Source: Caprimulgus europaeus
Taxonomy: Eukaryota; Chordata; Aves; Caprimulgiformes; Caprimulgidae
Length of the DNA: 64,000 nt
NCBI GenBank assembly: GCA_907165065.1
Contig: OU015523.1
Coordinates: 115,594,246-115,658,245, forward strand
Reading direction: 5' to 3'
Below the pieces are notes generated by a model, which saw nothing but the letters and a program-made list of their open reading frames with translations, did not search any database and was not told the origin of the DNA. Positions 1 to 12,924 of this stretch are shown here, piece by piece. The stretch's first letter is position 1. The number at the start of each line of letters is the position of its first letter. The position numbers were made by a program, and so were the translations under genes.

Positions 1-2475
1 TGGTCTTTTCAGCATAGCCTGATGGTGCTGAGGTGATTCCCCAGGCCTTGCCATCTCTACTACCTGAAGGTCTCCAGTGGTTCCCTCCAATGTTGGTGGG
101 GTTTGGCTGTCTGTCACATATTTCTTGTCATGTCCATGTCCAGTAGTTTTCCACATGTTTAACCTCAGGCCATGACCTAGACACTGGCCTAGTTGTTACC
201 TGCTGCCCCAACAGACTCTACACATTTTCACAAAATTTCCTTTTTTGAAGCACTTCCCTTTTGACCTTTTCTGGACTCTGGGCAGGCTGGTCTTTGACTC
301 AAGGATAATTTTCTGGAGGTACACTGTCCTTTCACTAATGGTGACAGCTGAGATCCTCTCTCTGATGCAGGGTGGTGGTTTCGTTTTGAGTCAAAAAGAG
401 TTTTCAGAACATTCAGAAGTTACTTTTCTCATGTTTTTAGGAATGCGATGTGTCCTCCCTGCCCTAGGACAGTAGCAAAGGTATAAATCAATCCTGTGAC
501 TGCATTGTGATGACAGATGTTAAGTGGGGAGATGGTGAGTAGGGCTGATCCCCACACAAGTTTTGGGAGCTTTGATGTGGCTGTGAAACTACTCAAGCCC
601 TGAAAATCTTAAATTCTGGATTATAAATCGTCTACCTTGAAATTAAATGCATGAGTCACTCAGCAACCACATGATTTAGTTATAGCTGGCTTTGATGGAC
701 TTTTCTCTGGTATTTATGTCATTTCATTGCAATTTTCTTGACTTCTGGGGAAAAAAAATGCAGCCATTTTTAACTCAAAATGGCATTGAACCTGTAGGTA
801 GAATTCCTTTTGCTGTCAGTGGGAACAGGATTAGGTTTGCAGCGGTTACTACATCAAATTTTCTAATGAAAGATTATTACAGTCCCTTATTAACTATTCC
901 TCTTTCATGATAATTCAGATATAGCTGTTCTCCTGCTTGCGAAACTCTTAAATATCTTCAAATTCATCTCTGTCAATCAATGACAAAGTGAGCTGCATGA
1001 ATACTAGGAAAATTACAATGGATTCAATTAACTTATTAATAAGACATTGGAATATTTTATAGCCCAGTAGCACTATGCTTTGGGACATGATGCGTTCACT
1101 GATAAATCTCACGGAGTACTGAGCAGAAAATGGATTCCTTCTCAGTGATTCTGAAGTCACACTTAATTGGACAAAATCAGATATATAATTCTCAGCTGCT
1201 GCCTTGTGGAATAGTGATGGTGGAAGCTGCAGAGTAGCAGAGATAAGGTGTTTTGAAAGATTGGGCACTTTCAGCTTAAAATTTGCTTGATTAGAAGAGA
1301 ATTTGAGTCTAAAGCTTTCGAGACACAGACTCCATTTTGATTTATGTCTGTATCTATCAGTTGCAGCAGAGATGCTCTGAAGGAAATTTGTGAGGCAGAG
1401 TTACCAAGAGTCATGTGAATCTTTGACATTACATAAATATTTATAATTAATTTAATAATACACTTGTAATTCAGAATGCTAAAAACCTCAGAGATGAGAA
1501 AGGTAAGATTCATAATGTGTAGTTCTGAGCAAGTGGAAATTTTTCTTTGTTAATCTGTGCAAGTTTTTATAAGTAGTGATGGAACCAGTAGTTTTGTGTA
1601 CCATACATTAATCCTAGATGCACAGGAAATGTATTATTCTTGTAGAATACTGATAACTGCTGTTTTAATTTCCCTGATATTATTAAAGATTCTAGGCTTG
1701 CCTTCAAAGCTTATTACCAAGATAGAGCTGAAAGAACTATTGCCATTGCTCAAATATCATGGTTGTGTTTGCTATAGTGTAAGAGACTGAGCAGACTGGT
1801 TTGGCCTGATGAGTCAACTACCCACAGCAGAAATGGTGAAATTCAGGAAAAACATTAATCTGAAGGACTAGGGTAGGTGGGAGGTTGGGGGATGCTACTT
1901 ACACACGCGCAGAGAGATAGATGCAGTATGTATACATTTTAGTATTAGAATCACTATCTGATTAATTAGAAATGGGCAATAATTTCCTTAGTTTGATCTT
2001 TTTAATTTTTGAATTTGCCTTTCTTTGCAAACATACATTGACTCTTGCTCCCCATCTGTTGGAAAGTATCTATGGCTGTCTCTACACTTGAAATGAAAGG
2101 AGCCAAGGCCTGTTCTTTGCCAGTGGGATAAGTTGCATGTCATGGTTTATGTCCATATGGATAAACTTGTTCTTACAGCAGACTGGCCCTGATCCTAATG
2201 CTTTTTGGAATAGTCCCTTATTTGTGCTGTCTTTGAATTGTGCCTGAATATTTTCCGGGAGCGTGCTAGTTAGCGTGGGCTGTTCTATGCCTTTATTTTA
2301 TCTAAGCCCCTGACTGTTCCTAAAAGTGTAATCAGAAATTTTGTATAGGCTGTTCCATACTTTCTGTTCTGTGTAGTTTTGATACTGCCTCATGACTTAT
2401 AAGTTAAATTGTTTTCAACTAAAAATGAAGACAGAGATTTAAAAATGTCCTATTAAAAAATTGTAGTTTGTCCTT
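1..2475. other. Featureless AT-rich non-coding stretch
   Basis: I see no repeat I can name, no CpG-rich promoter and no protein-like frame. The open frames here are 60-106 codons, lack recognisable domains and are what chance gives in AT-rich DNA. A short GC-skewed patch near 1870-1920 (G runs followed by an ACACACGCGC-type motif) is the only compositional change. It could be intergenic DNA or part of a large intron. Confidence 0.6.
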
Positions 2476-3281
2476 ATGGAGTGGACAGGCTGGACAGGCT
2501 GGAGAAGAGGGCCCAGGTGAACCTCATGAGGTTCAACAAGGCCAAGTGCAGGGTCCTACACCAGGGATGGGACAATCCTCATTATTGATACAGGCAGGAG
2601 ATGATGTGCTGGAAAGCAGCCCTGAGGAAAGGGACTTGGGGGTAGTAGTGGATGAAAAGATGGACATGAGCCACCAATGTGCATCTGCAGCCCAACAGGC
2701 CAACCCCATCCTGGGCTGCATCAAAAGAAGTGTGGCCAGCAGATTGAGACAGGTGATTCTGCCCTTCTACTCTGCTCTGCTGGGACCTCACATGGAATAC
2801 TGTGTCCAGTTTTGGAGCCCTCAACACAAGAAGGACATGTACCTCTTGGAGTGTGTCCAGAGGAGGGCCACAAAAATTATCAAAGAGCTTGAGCTTTGGG
2901 GTTGTTCAGCCTGGAGAAAAGAGGCTTTGAGGTGACCTCATAGTGGCCTTCTATTACCTGAAAGGTGCCTTTAAGAAAGCTGGGGAAGAACTTTTCACAA
3001 GAGCCTGTAGCAATAGGACAAGGGGTAATGGTTTTAAACTAGAAAAGGGTAGATTTAGGTTGGATATTAGGAAAAAGTTGTTCAATATGAGGGTGGTGGA
3101 TCATTGGAACAGGTTGCCCAGAGAGGTAGTGGAGGCCCCATCCCTGGAGATATTCAAGGTCAGGCTGGAAGGGGCTCTGAGCAACCTACTCTAGTAAAGA
3201 TGTCCATGTTCACTGCAGGGGGGTAGGACTAGATGACTTCTGAAGGCCCTGTCCAACCCAATATGTTCTATGATTCTATGA
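2476..3281 (+). mobile_element. CR1 LINE, 5'-truncated, 3' end complete
   Basis: This is a retrotransposon copy of the Chicken Repeat 1 family. It encodes the C-terminal part of ORF2 (palm/thumb side of the reverse transcriptase), then the short 3' UTR, and ends in the CR1 octamer ATTCTATG at about 3263-3281. Decayed frames read the family motifs [38 protein letters not shown] and VQRRATK (about 2610-2880), then [24 protein letters not shown] and ALSNLL (about 3045-3194). Frame changes are needed near 2580-2600 and near 2900-2940, so it is dead. The 5' end is lost as usual for CR1, and no target-site duplication is evident, also usual. It carries the VQRRA signature, unlike the copies at 8.06 and 40.2 kb. 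Confidence 0.95.
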
Positions 3282-3699
3282 GTGAAACTAATTAAGGGAA
3301 AGAGTATATTTTTTCTATATTTCAATAAGTTAATTTATTTCCAAAATTAAGCTGTGTTGACTCTTTAAAGGAAAAAAGCATACAAAAAGAGCCCTGAGAA
3401 TTTCAGATACAACAACAGAGACCCTCTACTGAAGACATTAGAGGGGCTTTTGCAGACACAACCTACAGGATCAGTTCTTAATTTGAGAAATGTCATAACA
3501 TCTTGGACAAACAGCTTGTTCTCCTATTCTGGAGAAAAAGAACCATGTGAGCTGGCCCAAGATCAGGAAATCTTAGCAATAACAATTTTGCCTACGCCAT
3601 TTTATGATTTACCGGGTTTTTTTTGATGAAAGGGCTAAAGGGAAGGGACTGCAAGCCCAGAGACCTTGCAGGTGAATTAGAGAACCTGTCATCAGCCCC
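3282..3699. other. Unannotated non-coding spacer
   Basis: About 400 bases of AT-rich sequence between a CR1 copy and the composite repeat block. I see no repeat family, gene or structure in it. Confidence 0.5.
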
Positions 3700-3969
3700 A
3701 CATCTGCATAGGAACCTGCCTGGGTCTATCTATTACCACAGAAAGTACTGCTCTATCAAGAGACATAGTTGCTGAATCCAATAGCCCAGCAGAGACAAGG
3801 CTGCTGCAGTGCAGCCCCATGGCCCCCAGGACAAACCAGTAGTGAGGTTGAGCTTGGGTTCCCAGCAGGCACATGCACACAGAGCACATGAATACAACAC
3901 ACATAAGCACACATGGTTGGTCACAAAAACCAACACAGACAAAAAATACTGTGGTCACACAAATGGAAA

Positions 3970-4062
3970 CACAGAATCACAGAACCACAGAATGGTAGGG
4001 GTTGAAGGGACCTCAGGAGATCGTCTAGTCCAACCCCCCTGCCAAAGCAGATTCCCCACACC
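3970..4062 (-). mobile_element. CR1 LINE 3'-end fragment
   Basis: On the minus strand this is the extreme 3' end of a CR1 element. The plus strand begins with two CACAGAATC-type octamers, then GAATGGTAGGGGTTG, AAGGGACCTC and TCTAGTCCAACCCCC, which is the complement of the conserved CR1 3' UTR. It stops after about 90 bases, a severe 5' truncation. The tail is ATTCTGTG-type, as at 17.86 kb, not ATTCTATG-type. Confidence 0.88.
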
Positions 4063-4117
4063 AAGTTACACACAGAGTATTTAATCTCTTCCCTTCTCTG
4101 GCGGACAGTGAGGAATA

Positions 4118-4213
4118 TATATACGTATATATAAATGCATGTATTAATAAATGCATTAAATATATATTTATGTATGTATACATATATACATATATATCTA
4201 TATATACACGGAC
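4118..4213. repeat. TA-rich imperfect palindromic simple repeat
   Basis: Alternating TA/ATAC/ATGC units with many nested self-complementary segments, including ATGCAT and CGTATATA motifs. It could extrude as a cruciform and is probably polymorphic in length. No gene is involved. Confidence 0.85.
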
Positions 4214-4369
4214 ATATGTACAATTCGAATCCCTCTAGAAGCTCCAATCATGCATTCACCTGCCCAGCAGCTGACTCTGGATCCTGGTCTCCCCAGATGC
4301 TGGTGTCTAGACACATGAGCCCCTGAGGTTGCAGCCTTACTCCAACTGGTAGTACTCAGACCATCCCCC

Positions 4370-4423
4370 TCACACAGACACACAGACACATAGATATACA
4401 TACACACACACACACACACACAC
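4370..4423. repeat. CA microsatellite
   Basis: An interrupted CACAGA/CATA tract runs into about eleven uninterrupted CA dinucleotides (4402-4423). It lies inside the C-rich composite block. It is a plain dinucleotide microsatellite, likely variable between individuals. Confidence 0.93.
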
Positions 4424-4560
4424 GTCTCTCAGTCCACTCCCAGTCCAGACCCTACAGTCTCTCCTACAGTCTCTCCAGTAGTTGTCCTGGACTCTCTTGT
4501 CCCTCTAGTAACCAGCTGGGATTAAGTCATATCTCTGCCCCCTTGTGCCCATCATGCTCA

Positions 4561-5452
4561 GACAAGAAGTTCTGATTTCCTATTGCAACTACAAAACAGT
4601 TTGCTGGGGATAGAAAGGAAACAAGAAATGTGTTCCAAAAATAAAATAATTTCATGCTTGGCCTTGTTTTTCTGGTAGATGATAAACATTTTCTTTTTCT
4701 TTTTTTTCCTTAAACTTGATTTGGAGAAGGAATGAAAAGACAGGAAAATACCCATGAGATCCCCGCTCTTCTAAATTTAACGGCAAGACATATAAGGAGG
4801 AAATTTTCAACCACTGAGCTTTTCCAGGTTTTCCATATGTGTTTTCCTTTGTAGAAAAGTGAACTAGTGCCAGAATTTCAGGCACTGCAGGCTGGATTAA
4901 CTACATTTAATTAATATATCTCCTTCAGTTTTCCTCAACGGAAGACCTGGCCCTCAGTTTCAAAGGCAAGAGTGATAATTTTAAAAATATAAAGTTTTAT
5001 GTGAATCCATTCTGTTTTTATTAAGGAAGGTGAAAGTGTTACACAGGAGGGAGTAAAATTAGCTTTGAAATGATTTTGCATGTAGCTACTTAGATATTTT
5101 TTTTCTTTTAGCAGAAAGGATGTGCTTTCTGTATCTGTTTTGAAAAGGCTCAATCTGAAGAAGAACAGAACTTACTGTTTCACTCTGACACCTATGATGT
5201 ACTCCCTGGATGATCAGTCCAAACACCACCAAGTGCCTTCTTTACCTACCCCCATTTCTGCCTTTAACATCTTCTATTACTTTGAACATAGGAGCAGTGC
5301 TTTATCACCTTTGAACTGAAGCTGTGTGCTTATTACCAGTTTCATAGTCACAGCTGGGTAAATGCTTTCCAGAAGGAAATTAAATCTGCATGGAAGAAAG
5401 GGAAAAAATGAGGCCGTTTAAATAAATAAAGTATGCTTTCTCTATCTGGTAG
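4561..5452. other. Unannotated non-coding spacer
   Basis: AT-rich sequence with short A and T runs. No repeat or coding signal is recognised. Confidence 0.5.
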
Positions 5453-5620
5453 TCTTAAGAACACAGAAATTGTCAGACTGGATCACACTCCAGGTCTGTC
5501 CAGCCCAGCATCCTGCCTCTAACAGCAACCAGGACTGGCTGCCTCAGAGGAAGACACATGAACCCCAGCATACACAGACATGGCATAATCTGTTCCTCTG
5601 CAATGACTCATTTTTCTCTT
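5453..5620 (-). mobile_element. Ancient reptile-type CR1 3' end, minus strand
   Basis: The plus strand starts TTAAGAACACAGAAATTG and continues with CAGACTGGATCACACTCC, GGTCTGTCCAGCCCAGCA and TCCTGCCTCTAACAGCAACC. This is the complement of the well-known 3' UTR of old CR1-like LINEs abundant in turtles and crocodilians (pattern: taagaacataag, actgg-tcagac-aa-ggtcc, tctagcccagtatcctgtct). It is heavily diverged and only the 3' UTR part survives. The family-level name is from memory of the motif and would need a repeat-library search. Confidence 0.7.
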
Positions 5621-8057
5621 TGGAGACCTGTATTAGGGTAATTATTGTAGTTCTGGATCTTGTGTTACTGTGTACACTTCCTTTTCTTTGAATGGGGCTA
5701 TTTTCTCATTTTTGTTCTGGGACAAAAGTAGATGCAATGATATTCCCATACAAACACAACTGAAAGGGAAATACTGTTAAAATCCTTAACTGACTGCTAT
5801 AGACTTTTCAGATACATGAACAATAAGTTTCATGGGGACTGTTTTGTAGCCCCTGGGAAGCAAGTGGGTCAAGTGCAGGTGTTATGGCAGGTTTCTGTCA
5901 CATGCCTGGTGACAGGATCATACTGGCATGGGGAATCAGAGTGATGCCATCATATGGAGAAGGTGAGCCAGCGGGTACTGTGGGCTTGCTTCTGAAACAG
6001 TCTCCATGCTGAGTCCAGCACCATCTTGCCATGTTCAGCTCAGATGTCCTTGCTCCTCACCACAGGAAAACAGTGATGTGTATTGCAGCTCACAGAGTTT
6101 TCTGCCACACGTAGAGAAAAGTTGTCCAGCCCTGGCATAAGGAGTCATGGGTTGCAGCATAGTGTCTTATCCTTCTAAAAGTCAGATATATATACCAGCT
6201 GATTTTTGGCACGTTTGCTAACTTCAGGCTTTCAGAGTAATGCCATTTTCTTTAACAGACAGCCACAACTAACATCCCTATTTGAAGAATACAGAAGTCA
6301 CAGTTCTCTAACTAATAGTGGCTAATTAGCCAAAGCGATCTGTTGTTTTGATAAGTCCTGCCAAAGGAGATTGAATAAAACTCCAAGGCATTGAGACAGC
6401 CTGGACATAAGAAGCACATGGGATTTTATTTCCTTTAATACAGGCTGTGATTTTTTTTTTTTCATTGATGAACCAATATGCATATGTGTATCTTAAGCTA
6501 CTTAAAGCCTTCAAAAACCCACTGCTCAGCTGCTGATTAACTCAAGAGGGTTAAATGCCTAAACTTCCACTGTTGAACATACACAAAGCAGCTTATGTGC
6601 TGATCCTGCTCCATATTTTATGAGCTTCTTGGATCCCTCACTCAAACTGCAGCCCCAAACCTGAAGTTAATTCCCCTTGTCAGTCTCCTATAGTCTTTGT
6701 CAGGGCATTTCTCAACTGGAGACTGTTCTCAGCATGCCAACTCCTTGGCACTTAGTCCAGGCTTGCTGAAATCTTGCTTCCTATTCAAATCTTCACAAAG
6801 CTCTCCCTGAATAACCTCTGAAAAACAAGAGTCTTTATTTATTATAGTTAATGGGAGGGTAAGATCCCTTTTTAACTTCAGTCAGATCCATACTCTGTTC
6901 TCCACACTACTTTCAAGTGAGCCAGGCCAGCATTTGAAGCAGGTACCCTGCCTTGCAGAATTGTTGGAGCCTCGACTCCCATCAAGGAGTCAGCGGGAGA
7001 AAGCCAGGGGTCTTCTTCTTGGTTACAAGGAGCAGAACAAAGATACAATATTATTTGTCTTGAGGAAAAGCCATCTAATAAAACCTGATATTTGAAACTG
7101 AATACAGCTGATCTCACCTGCAGAAATATTTTTTAAAGAAATTTGACATTTAGAATTATTTTTTTTTAGTTGTCCATAGCTCATTTTTTTTTTTCACAGA
7201 TGCCAGTATAATGAAAAAAAGATCTCTAGAAAGTATTTCTGGCTCCACTGTACATTTAATAGTTTCCATAGACTCCTGTCTGTACTGAGAAATGAAAAGT
7301 GAGGTGACTTCTCTACAGATAGTGCAGCCATTCATGCACACAAACGTCCTCCTCTTTTTGTAAACATGTACAATCATTGCTAAATAGACGGTGACAATTA
7401 CTCCATGATGTGTATCCCATCCATTTCCAAAACATATATCAGCCTAGAGCTGTCTCTTCACTTTCTTAGGGAGTCTTATTAGCTTACAAAAGAGGTTAAT
7501 CTATTAAAAAGCTCTGCACAGTTCATTCAACTTGAATTCCAGTGTCCAAAGACTCAGGGCTTCTGGCCATGATAATTCCTAATACTTACTTTCTTCTACA
7601 TTACCAATTTGCATGCATATAACCTGTGGGTTATCTGTAAAGAAAGCTGATGTTTCAGCAACATTGTGGATGGCATTCAAGTGCAAGAAGCAAAAGGGGT
7701 ATCCAGGAAACTTTTATTCTCTGATAGTCTCCCTGCTTCTGATTTCATGTAGACTAATCCCCAGTCCTCTCTCCTCCTCTTATTTGCCTCTAATTATTTT
7801 TTTTTTTTGCTGGTCAGCCAAGGGAGAAGTTTAGCTGAGATTTTATATTCAGGTGCTTGTAAGGGGGTAACAGCTATTGCATGTTCAGGTAGCACTTAAG
7901 AATATGTGGTTGTCATGAGCTCTGCTGATGTAGCTTCATCCTTTTGATTAGTACTGTCTACTATCAATTAATATTTTCTGCTTTCAAAGACAGGACTGCC
8001 AACTCTGCCATCCTATATACATTTTACATTGCTGTCACAGAAGCAAACCTACTCATA
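5621..8057. other. Unannotated non-coding stretch
   Basis: No recognisable repeat, gene or RNA. It contains several T and A homopolymers of about 9-12 bases (for example near 6451, 7161, 7185 and 7797). The open frames show no domain and no conserved motif. Confidence 0.5.
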
Positions 8058-8588
8058 TGAGACCCCATCTGGAATATTAAATCCAGCTCTGGAGTCCTCA
8101 GCACAAAAAACCCCACAGACTTGTTGGAGCAGAATCAGAAGAGGCCATAAAAATTGTCAGAGGAATGGAACACCTCTCCTATGAATAAAAGCTCAGAGAG
8201 TTGGGTTTGCTCACCCTGGAGAAAAGAAGACTCTGGGGAGACCTTATTGTGGCCTTTCAATACTTAAAGGGGACCTATAGGGAAGATGGGGACAGACTTT
8301 TTAGTAGGGTCTGTAATGACAGGGCAAAGGGAAATTATTTAAAACTAAACGAGGGTAGATTCAGACTAGGTATAAGGAAGAAATTTTTTACAATGAAGGT
8401 GGTAAAAGACTGGAACAGGTTTCCCAGAGATGTGGTAGGTATCCCATCCCTGGAAACATTCAAGGTCAGGCTGGATGGGGCTCTGAGCAACCTGATCTAG
8501 TTGAAGATGTCCCTGCTCACTGCAGGGGGGTTGGACTAGGTGACCTTTAAAGGTTCCTTCCAACCCAAAGCATCCTATGATTCTATGA
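8058..8588 (+). mobile_element. CR1 LINE, 5'-truncated, 3' end complete
   Basis: A CR1 copy holding the last part of ORF2 and the 3' UTR, ending in CCTATGATTCTATGATG at about 8573-8588. The frame at 8201-8500 reads [54 protein letters not shown] and ALSNLI, matching the CR1 C-terminus. Upstream an in-frame stop (within the SYE-stop-K stretch near 8180-8190) and substitutions disable it. It shares the EQNQRRA-type variant with the copy at 40.2 kb, where other copies have ERVQRRA, so these two probably belong to one subfamily. Confidence 0.95.
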
Positions 8589-10141
8589 TGTTAGACCCAT
8601 AGTATCATGTAAGTCATGAGTTTGGAGAAAGAAACTTTATTAAAGTGTATATTGAAGGCTCAAGCCTGGAATAGGACCAGTTGAACCAGTAGATATAGAC
8701 TCTAATGGTACCAATGTGAAGCATCTGACCAGCTGCCAGTGAAGGTGTGCGGATGGGCTGCTTGCACCTACCCCAGCCTCTGTATCTCAGGCTGAATCTC
8801 CACTTACCTCTTCTGTCACATTTCCTTCTTTTCCTTTTCTTCTTGTCCAGTGTATAACTCTTTCTTTACTTGCTTGGTCAGTTCTTTGTCTCTACTGAAT
8901 TATCTTCCCTGAGGTAATCTTGTTCTCTTGTCAGGGCAGAGACCGTGCAATGGCCAACAACACCAGATCTCCATGTGTTGTTCGCCACAAGGCACCACTG
9001 TGGTAGGCCTGATAATAAATATTTGACAGGTAGAACCAGGAATTTGCTTTCAAAGCATTGATGCAGTTAAACTGAGGAGTCTTACACACTTGTTAATACA
9101 AAAAACTACAAATGACAAGAAGTAAAAAGCTTTGGTTTTCTGAGTCGTCCTCTGCAATAGCTTTGACTGGATATTAATGATGGCACACTTCAGAGGAACC
9201 CTGTCTATATTTATTTAACCTCTTTCCAAGGAAGGATCTGGGCTGCTCTTCCCATACAGTGGTTGAAAGCTGTGAAATTACTTACATGCACCAGTCCTTG
9301 ATATTGTCATTACCAGCTCGTCACCTCTCTGAAGCAGGGACAGCTCTTTAGCTCTTTAGTTGTACACAGCTCACCCATGAGGAGCTGCTTGCCCAGTGAG
9401 GAGATCAGTGGATTAGATTTTAGTAGAGAAGTAGTACCCTTGCAGTCCTCAGTGTTGTGCTGCTCATTTGTCAAGACATGCAGGTGTTTGCTGGAGTTAC
9501 CAACTGGGAATTAAGTAAATTTGGTATAGAGCAAGAATGAAAACCCTAGTGACCCTGGGAAGCCAGTTCAGCCAGAACACCATTAATGCTGGAAGTGTTG
9601 CACCAATGAATCAGAATAGTGAGAAGAGGATTGATGGAATGGCATTTAGCAAAGGTGACATCAGATAAGCAGGATTTTTTTTTTTTTTAACATTTTAAAA
9701 CTGTAACATTTCTTCATCTTTCATCCAGAAATCACTGTTTTGTGGCAAGATCAATATTTTTCTCTTAAAACCTATGAGCACAATAGCAGCACCACGTCTT
9801 TAGATTATAATATATCATCATCAGAAGACCACATAAATCCTGAAAAACACAATTATTTTGAGATCTGCAGTTCTGAGCCTACCAATTGAGAAGTCACAAA
9901 AATTATTTATTTTAAACATTTGAATTACAACTACAATTCTAAGGGGGTTTTGCTGGGGGAGAGTTTTTTGAGGTTTTAAACATCAGTACCTCAAAAGGTT
10001 TAGTTTTGAGCAACTGGAGGAAAAAAAAAAATCTCAAATTTTGATCACCGGACCCTGAAACATTTTCAGTGCAGAGTTTTTTGAAAACTTTCCAGAGCTT
10101 GCAAAAGACAATCACAGGTATAATTAAAATATTTAACCTAA

Positions 10142-10212
10142 GTAAAATAAAAAAAAAAAAATTAAAAAAAATAGATATATATTTGTGTGAATAATAAAAT
10201 TTTATTTTAATA
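10142..10212. repeat. A-rich low-complexity tract
   Basis: Poly-A and AAAT/TATA-type runs interrupted by short T-rich pieces. It may be the relic of a poly-A tail, but no adjoining retrocopy is recognisable. Confidence 0.6.
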
Positions 10213-12065
10213 AAAATGTTGTATGCCTTTGAAAGATGTGGTATTTCCTAACACCTGTGTGAAAGCTGGCCTGGGTGGCATGGTACCATTGAAATTTACT
10301 TAGTTTTATATGCTAAAGACAAGTTCTTGGCTGTGTCCTTCTCAACTGAGGTTTCAACAGTGGTCACTGTTAGCACAACACTGGAGCCCTCTGCCACAGT
10401 GCTGCTCCAGTGCCCAGAGGTGTCAGGTCAATAGTGGATTTTATGCCTGGAACTAGTCAGCAAAGCCAGCCTTCTGTTTCTTTTCAAGATAAACTATTAG
10501 CAGTTAATCTTTCCAAAGTTTCCCATTCATAAAGGAGTGGGTAAATGATTGTTAGGTTTTTACTGCAATTCAATCTATTTGTATTAAAAAGTTCTTCATT
10601 TACAATCTTCTATTTCAGTTAAGTGTCTCTGTAGATTTACCCCAGTTTTATTCTGTTCTCTATAAAATTTGCTGTTGACCACTGCCAGAGGGAGGTTAAT
10701 GGGCTAATTGGATCTTAGGTTTGATGCTGTACTGCTTCTTTCATGTTCCCAGAGTTCCTGTACTTGCTTTATTATCATTATCTTCTTCTAAATACACAGT
10801 TTGTAATCCTGTAATCCTTGTTTCTTGTAGACTCTGCGTTTCACAACAGGGAGGGTAAGATTTTGTTGCCTAAATATAGGAAGTCAGAATCATTTTAAGC
10901 ACAGAGGGATATCCTTTCAGGCTCCCAGCTGCTGCTTCTGAAGGCTGCAGGTCCTCCAGACCTGTCCCCCTACACGTGTTTAGGACACTCTTGGGTGTCC
11001 CACATTGCACTAGGAACCTGTAAAAAGGCAGCAGAATCCTGCCCAGACAGTTTTACACTGTTTTACACGTTACACAGTGTCTAGCACAATGAATCTCATA
11101 TCCTGACAAGTGACTCTGGGTGCTATAAGCAGTACTATGCACTTTGTGAGACAGCCATAAATGTGAACTTAGAAAAGACCATGGATAGATCAAATCTGTG
11201 CTGTAAAATGTCTCGGGAGCAGAAACATTTCTTTTTCTTGTCAGAATTTGGCAAAGGTGAATACTTGGTAGGAACAAATACATTTTAATTTAATTTCATT
11301 TTGAAAACAGGATTAAAATTATCTCAATAAAGGACATTTTGATTGTCTGCCTCCAAATGGTTTTGTTTCCATTTAAAGATGCTATTTTAGATGTATGTAC
11401 ACAAAATGACATATGCCCATATGTCTATATTATGACTAAGTGTAATGTATGCCCATAATGCAAGAGGTGAAGTTGGAATGGAAACTTTGATTTATGTTCT
11501 CATGGAACATTTACATCACCCTGTCATTAATTTATTTGCATTTCATTTTGTGGGAAATTTTACAAAAAGTTTCCCTCTTGTAAGACAAAGAAATGTGTAG
11601 GAGGGTTGTTACTTGGGAAAAAGGTACATTCCAGCTCCTCACCAGCTCCACAGCTGTAGAATCTCCATAACCTGAGATCATAATGAACCAATTAATGACC
11701 ATCTGTCTCAGTGCTTAGATATACTGTATGCTGCTTTGCAGCAAGTAATGGACTAGGAGGCATCTTGGGGGCGCTTTCCCATTATTCTGTGGCTCAGTGT
11801 GTGTTGAACCACAAAAAATCTGGATTTACTCACATAATTTTTGACACAAAACTGAAGTACCAAAATTAAGAGCATAGTAATTTTAGCTATCCAATTTAAG
11901 CCATAGGAAAAAACTGAAGATATTTCTGTTCTAATCTGGGATGAACTGGGCTCTGACCTAGAAACGGAACCTGAAATGGAATTTATCTGTCACTGTCATT
12001 TTTGGTTAGATTTGTTTTCATGCTATGAATATGAATTCTTAAAGATCTTAAAGATGTTTCAGTGA

Positions 12066-12084
12066 TTTTTTTTTTTTTTTTTTT
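12066..12084. repeat. Poly-T run (19 T)
   Basis: An uninterrupted T19. On the minus strand it would be a poly-A tail, but the adjoining sequence shows no recognisable retrocopy. Confidence 0.85.
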
Positions 12085-12888
12085 CTAACCAAGCAATTGA
12101 TAGTGAGTAGCTATCTCTTTTAGCACATACATTCTTAATACCAGGTAGGACTCTCCCTAAAGGCCTAGATGTCTCCTCAATTTAGGGAAAGCTGTTTAAT
12201 ACAAAACCTAGGAAGTATCAGTTACTAAAAACAAAAATAGAAAGGAAATAGATTTATACACTGTTAAGATTTGAATAGTCTCTAGATATGCCCTAGATAT
12301 ATTCCACATAAAATACTAAATTAAAATCATATGCAAAAAATTGGCTCCATGGCCCTATCAGCTCAGCAATGTATGAAAAAACTGAGATAGACTCATTCAT
12401 TGGATGTGTAACCCAGAGGAGACTTTCCTGAGCCCTATATATTAAATGCCACTAATTGACCACTACACTGAATTTGTCTTGGAAAAGAATGGGATTGTTC
12501 ATTCCCTCAAAGTAAAATATATCTTGGTAGAAACCCTTTCCTATAAGCTCAGCTCCTTTGTCTAACATAGCTGAGGAGAAAATGTGTCATAAATTTTACA
12601 TGATGTCAACCTTTCTATACTGAGTTGTAATTTTTCCTGCTTTGGGAATAAAAGGTTTTTCACTCTGATCTGGTTTTGCAATGAATGTGTTTGATCCATG
12701 CAAATATAAACAAGAACCACCATCTCAATCATTATTTTGAACATGGAGAACTTTTGTGTTTACTTTCAAAAGCTTTAAAGGCAGTGACCACGAACAGATG
12801 TAAGTAGAGTAGTCTAGCTGTAATGCAAAGCTCATTAAATTATTTTCCCCATTTTTTGAGTGAAACTGATCTGTGAATACAGTTGGGA

Positions 12889-12924
12889 ATATATATATAT
12901 ATATATACACACACATATATATAT
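12889..12924. repeat. TA/CA microsatellite, palindromic
   Basis: About nine AT units, a short ACACACAC centre, then about five AT units. The AT arms are self-complementary and can form a hairpin around the CA centre. Confidence 0.9.

Larger units (their letters stand above)
3700..4560. repeat. Composite repeat block, possibly an old LTR
   Basis: This block differs in texture from its surroundings: CA-rich and C-rich with CTCC-type runs. It contains a CR1 3' scrap, a TA palindromic stretch and a CA microsatellite. The flanks (about 3720-3960 and 4230-4555) read like a single moderately GC-rich unit interrupted by these insertions, and remind me of avian LTR sequence with internal CA runs. I cannot point to paired TG...CA ends, a primer-binding site or a clear TATA/polyA layout, so the LTR assignment is only a suggestion. 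It could equally be unique sequence that gathered simple repeats. Confidence 0.3.

Noticed and set aside
2134-2166. TGTCATGGTTT-like LTR start
   Set aside because: Only a dozen bases match an avian LTR end; nothing downstream supports an LTR.
12391-12490. Possible tRNA-SINE on the minus strand (TGTAGTGGTCAATTAGTGGC)
   Set aside because: Only a loose match to a SINE head; no supporting body.
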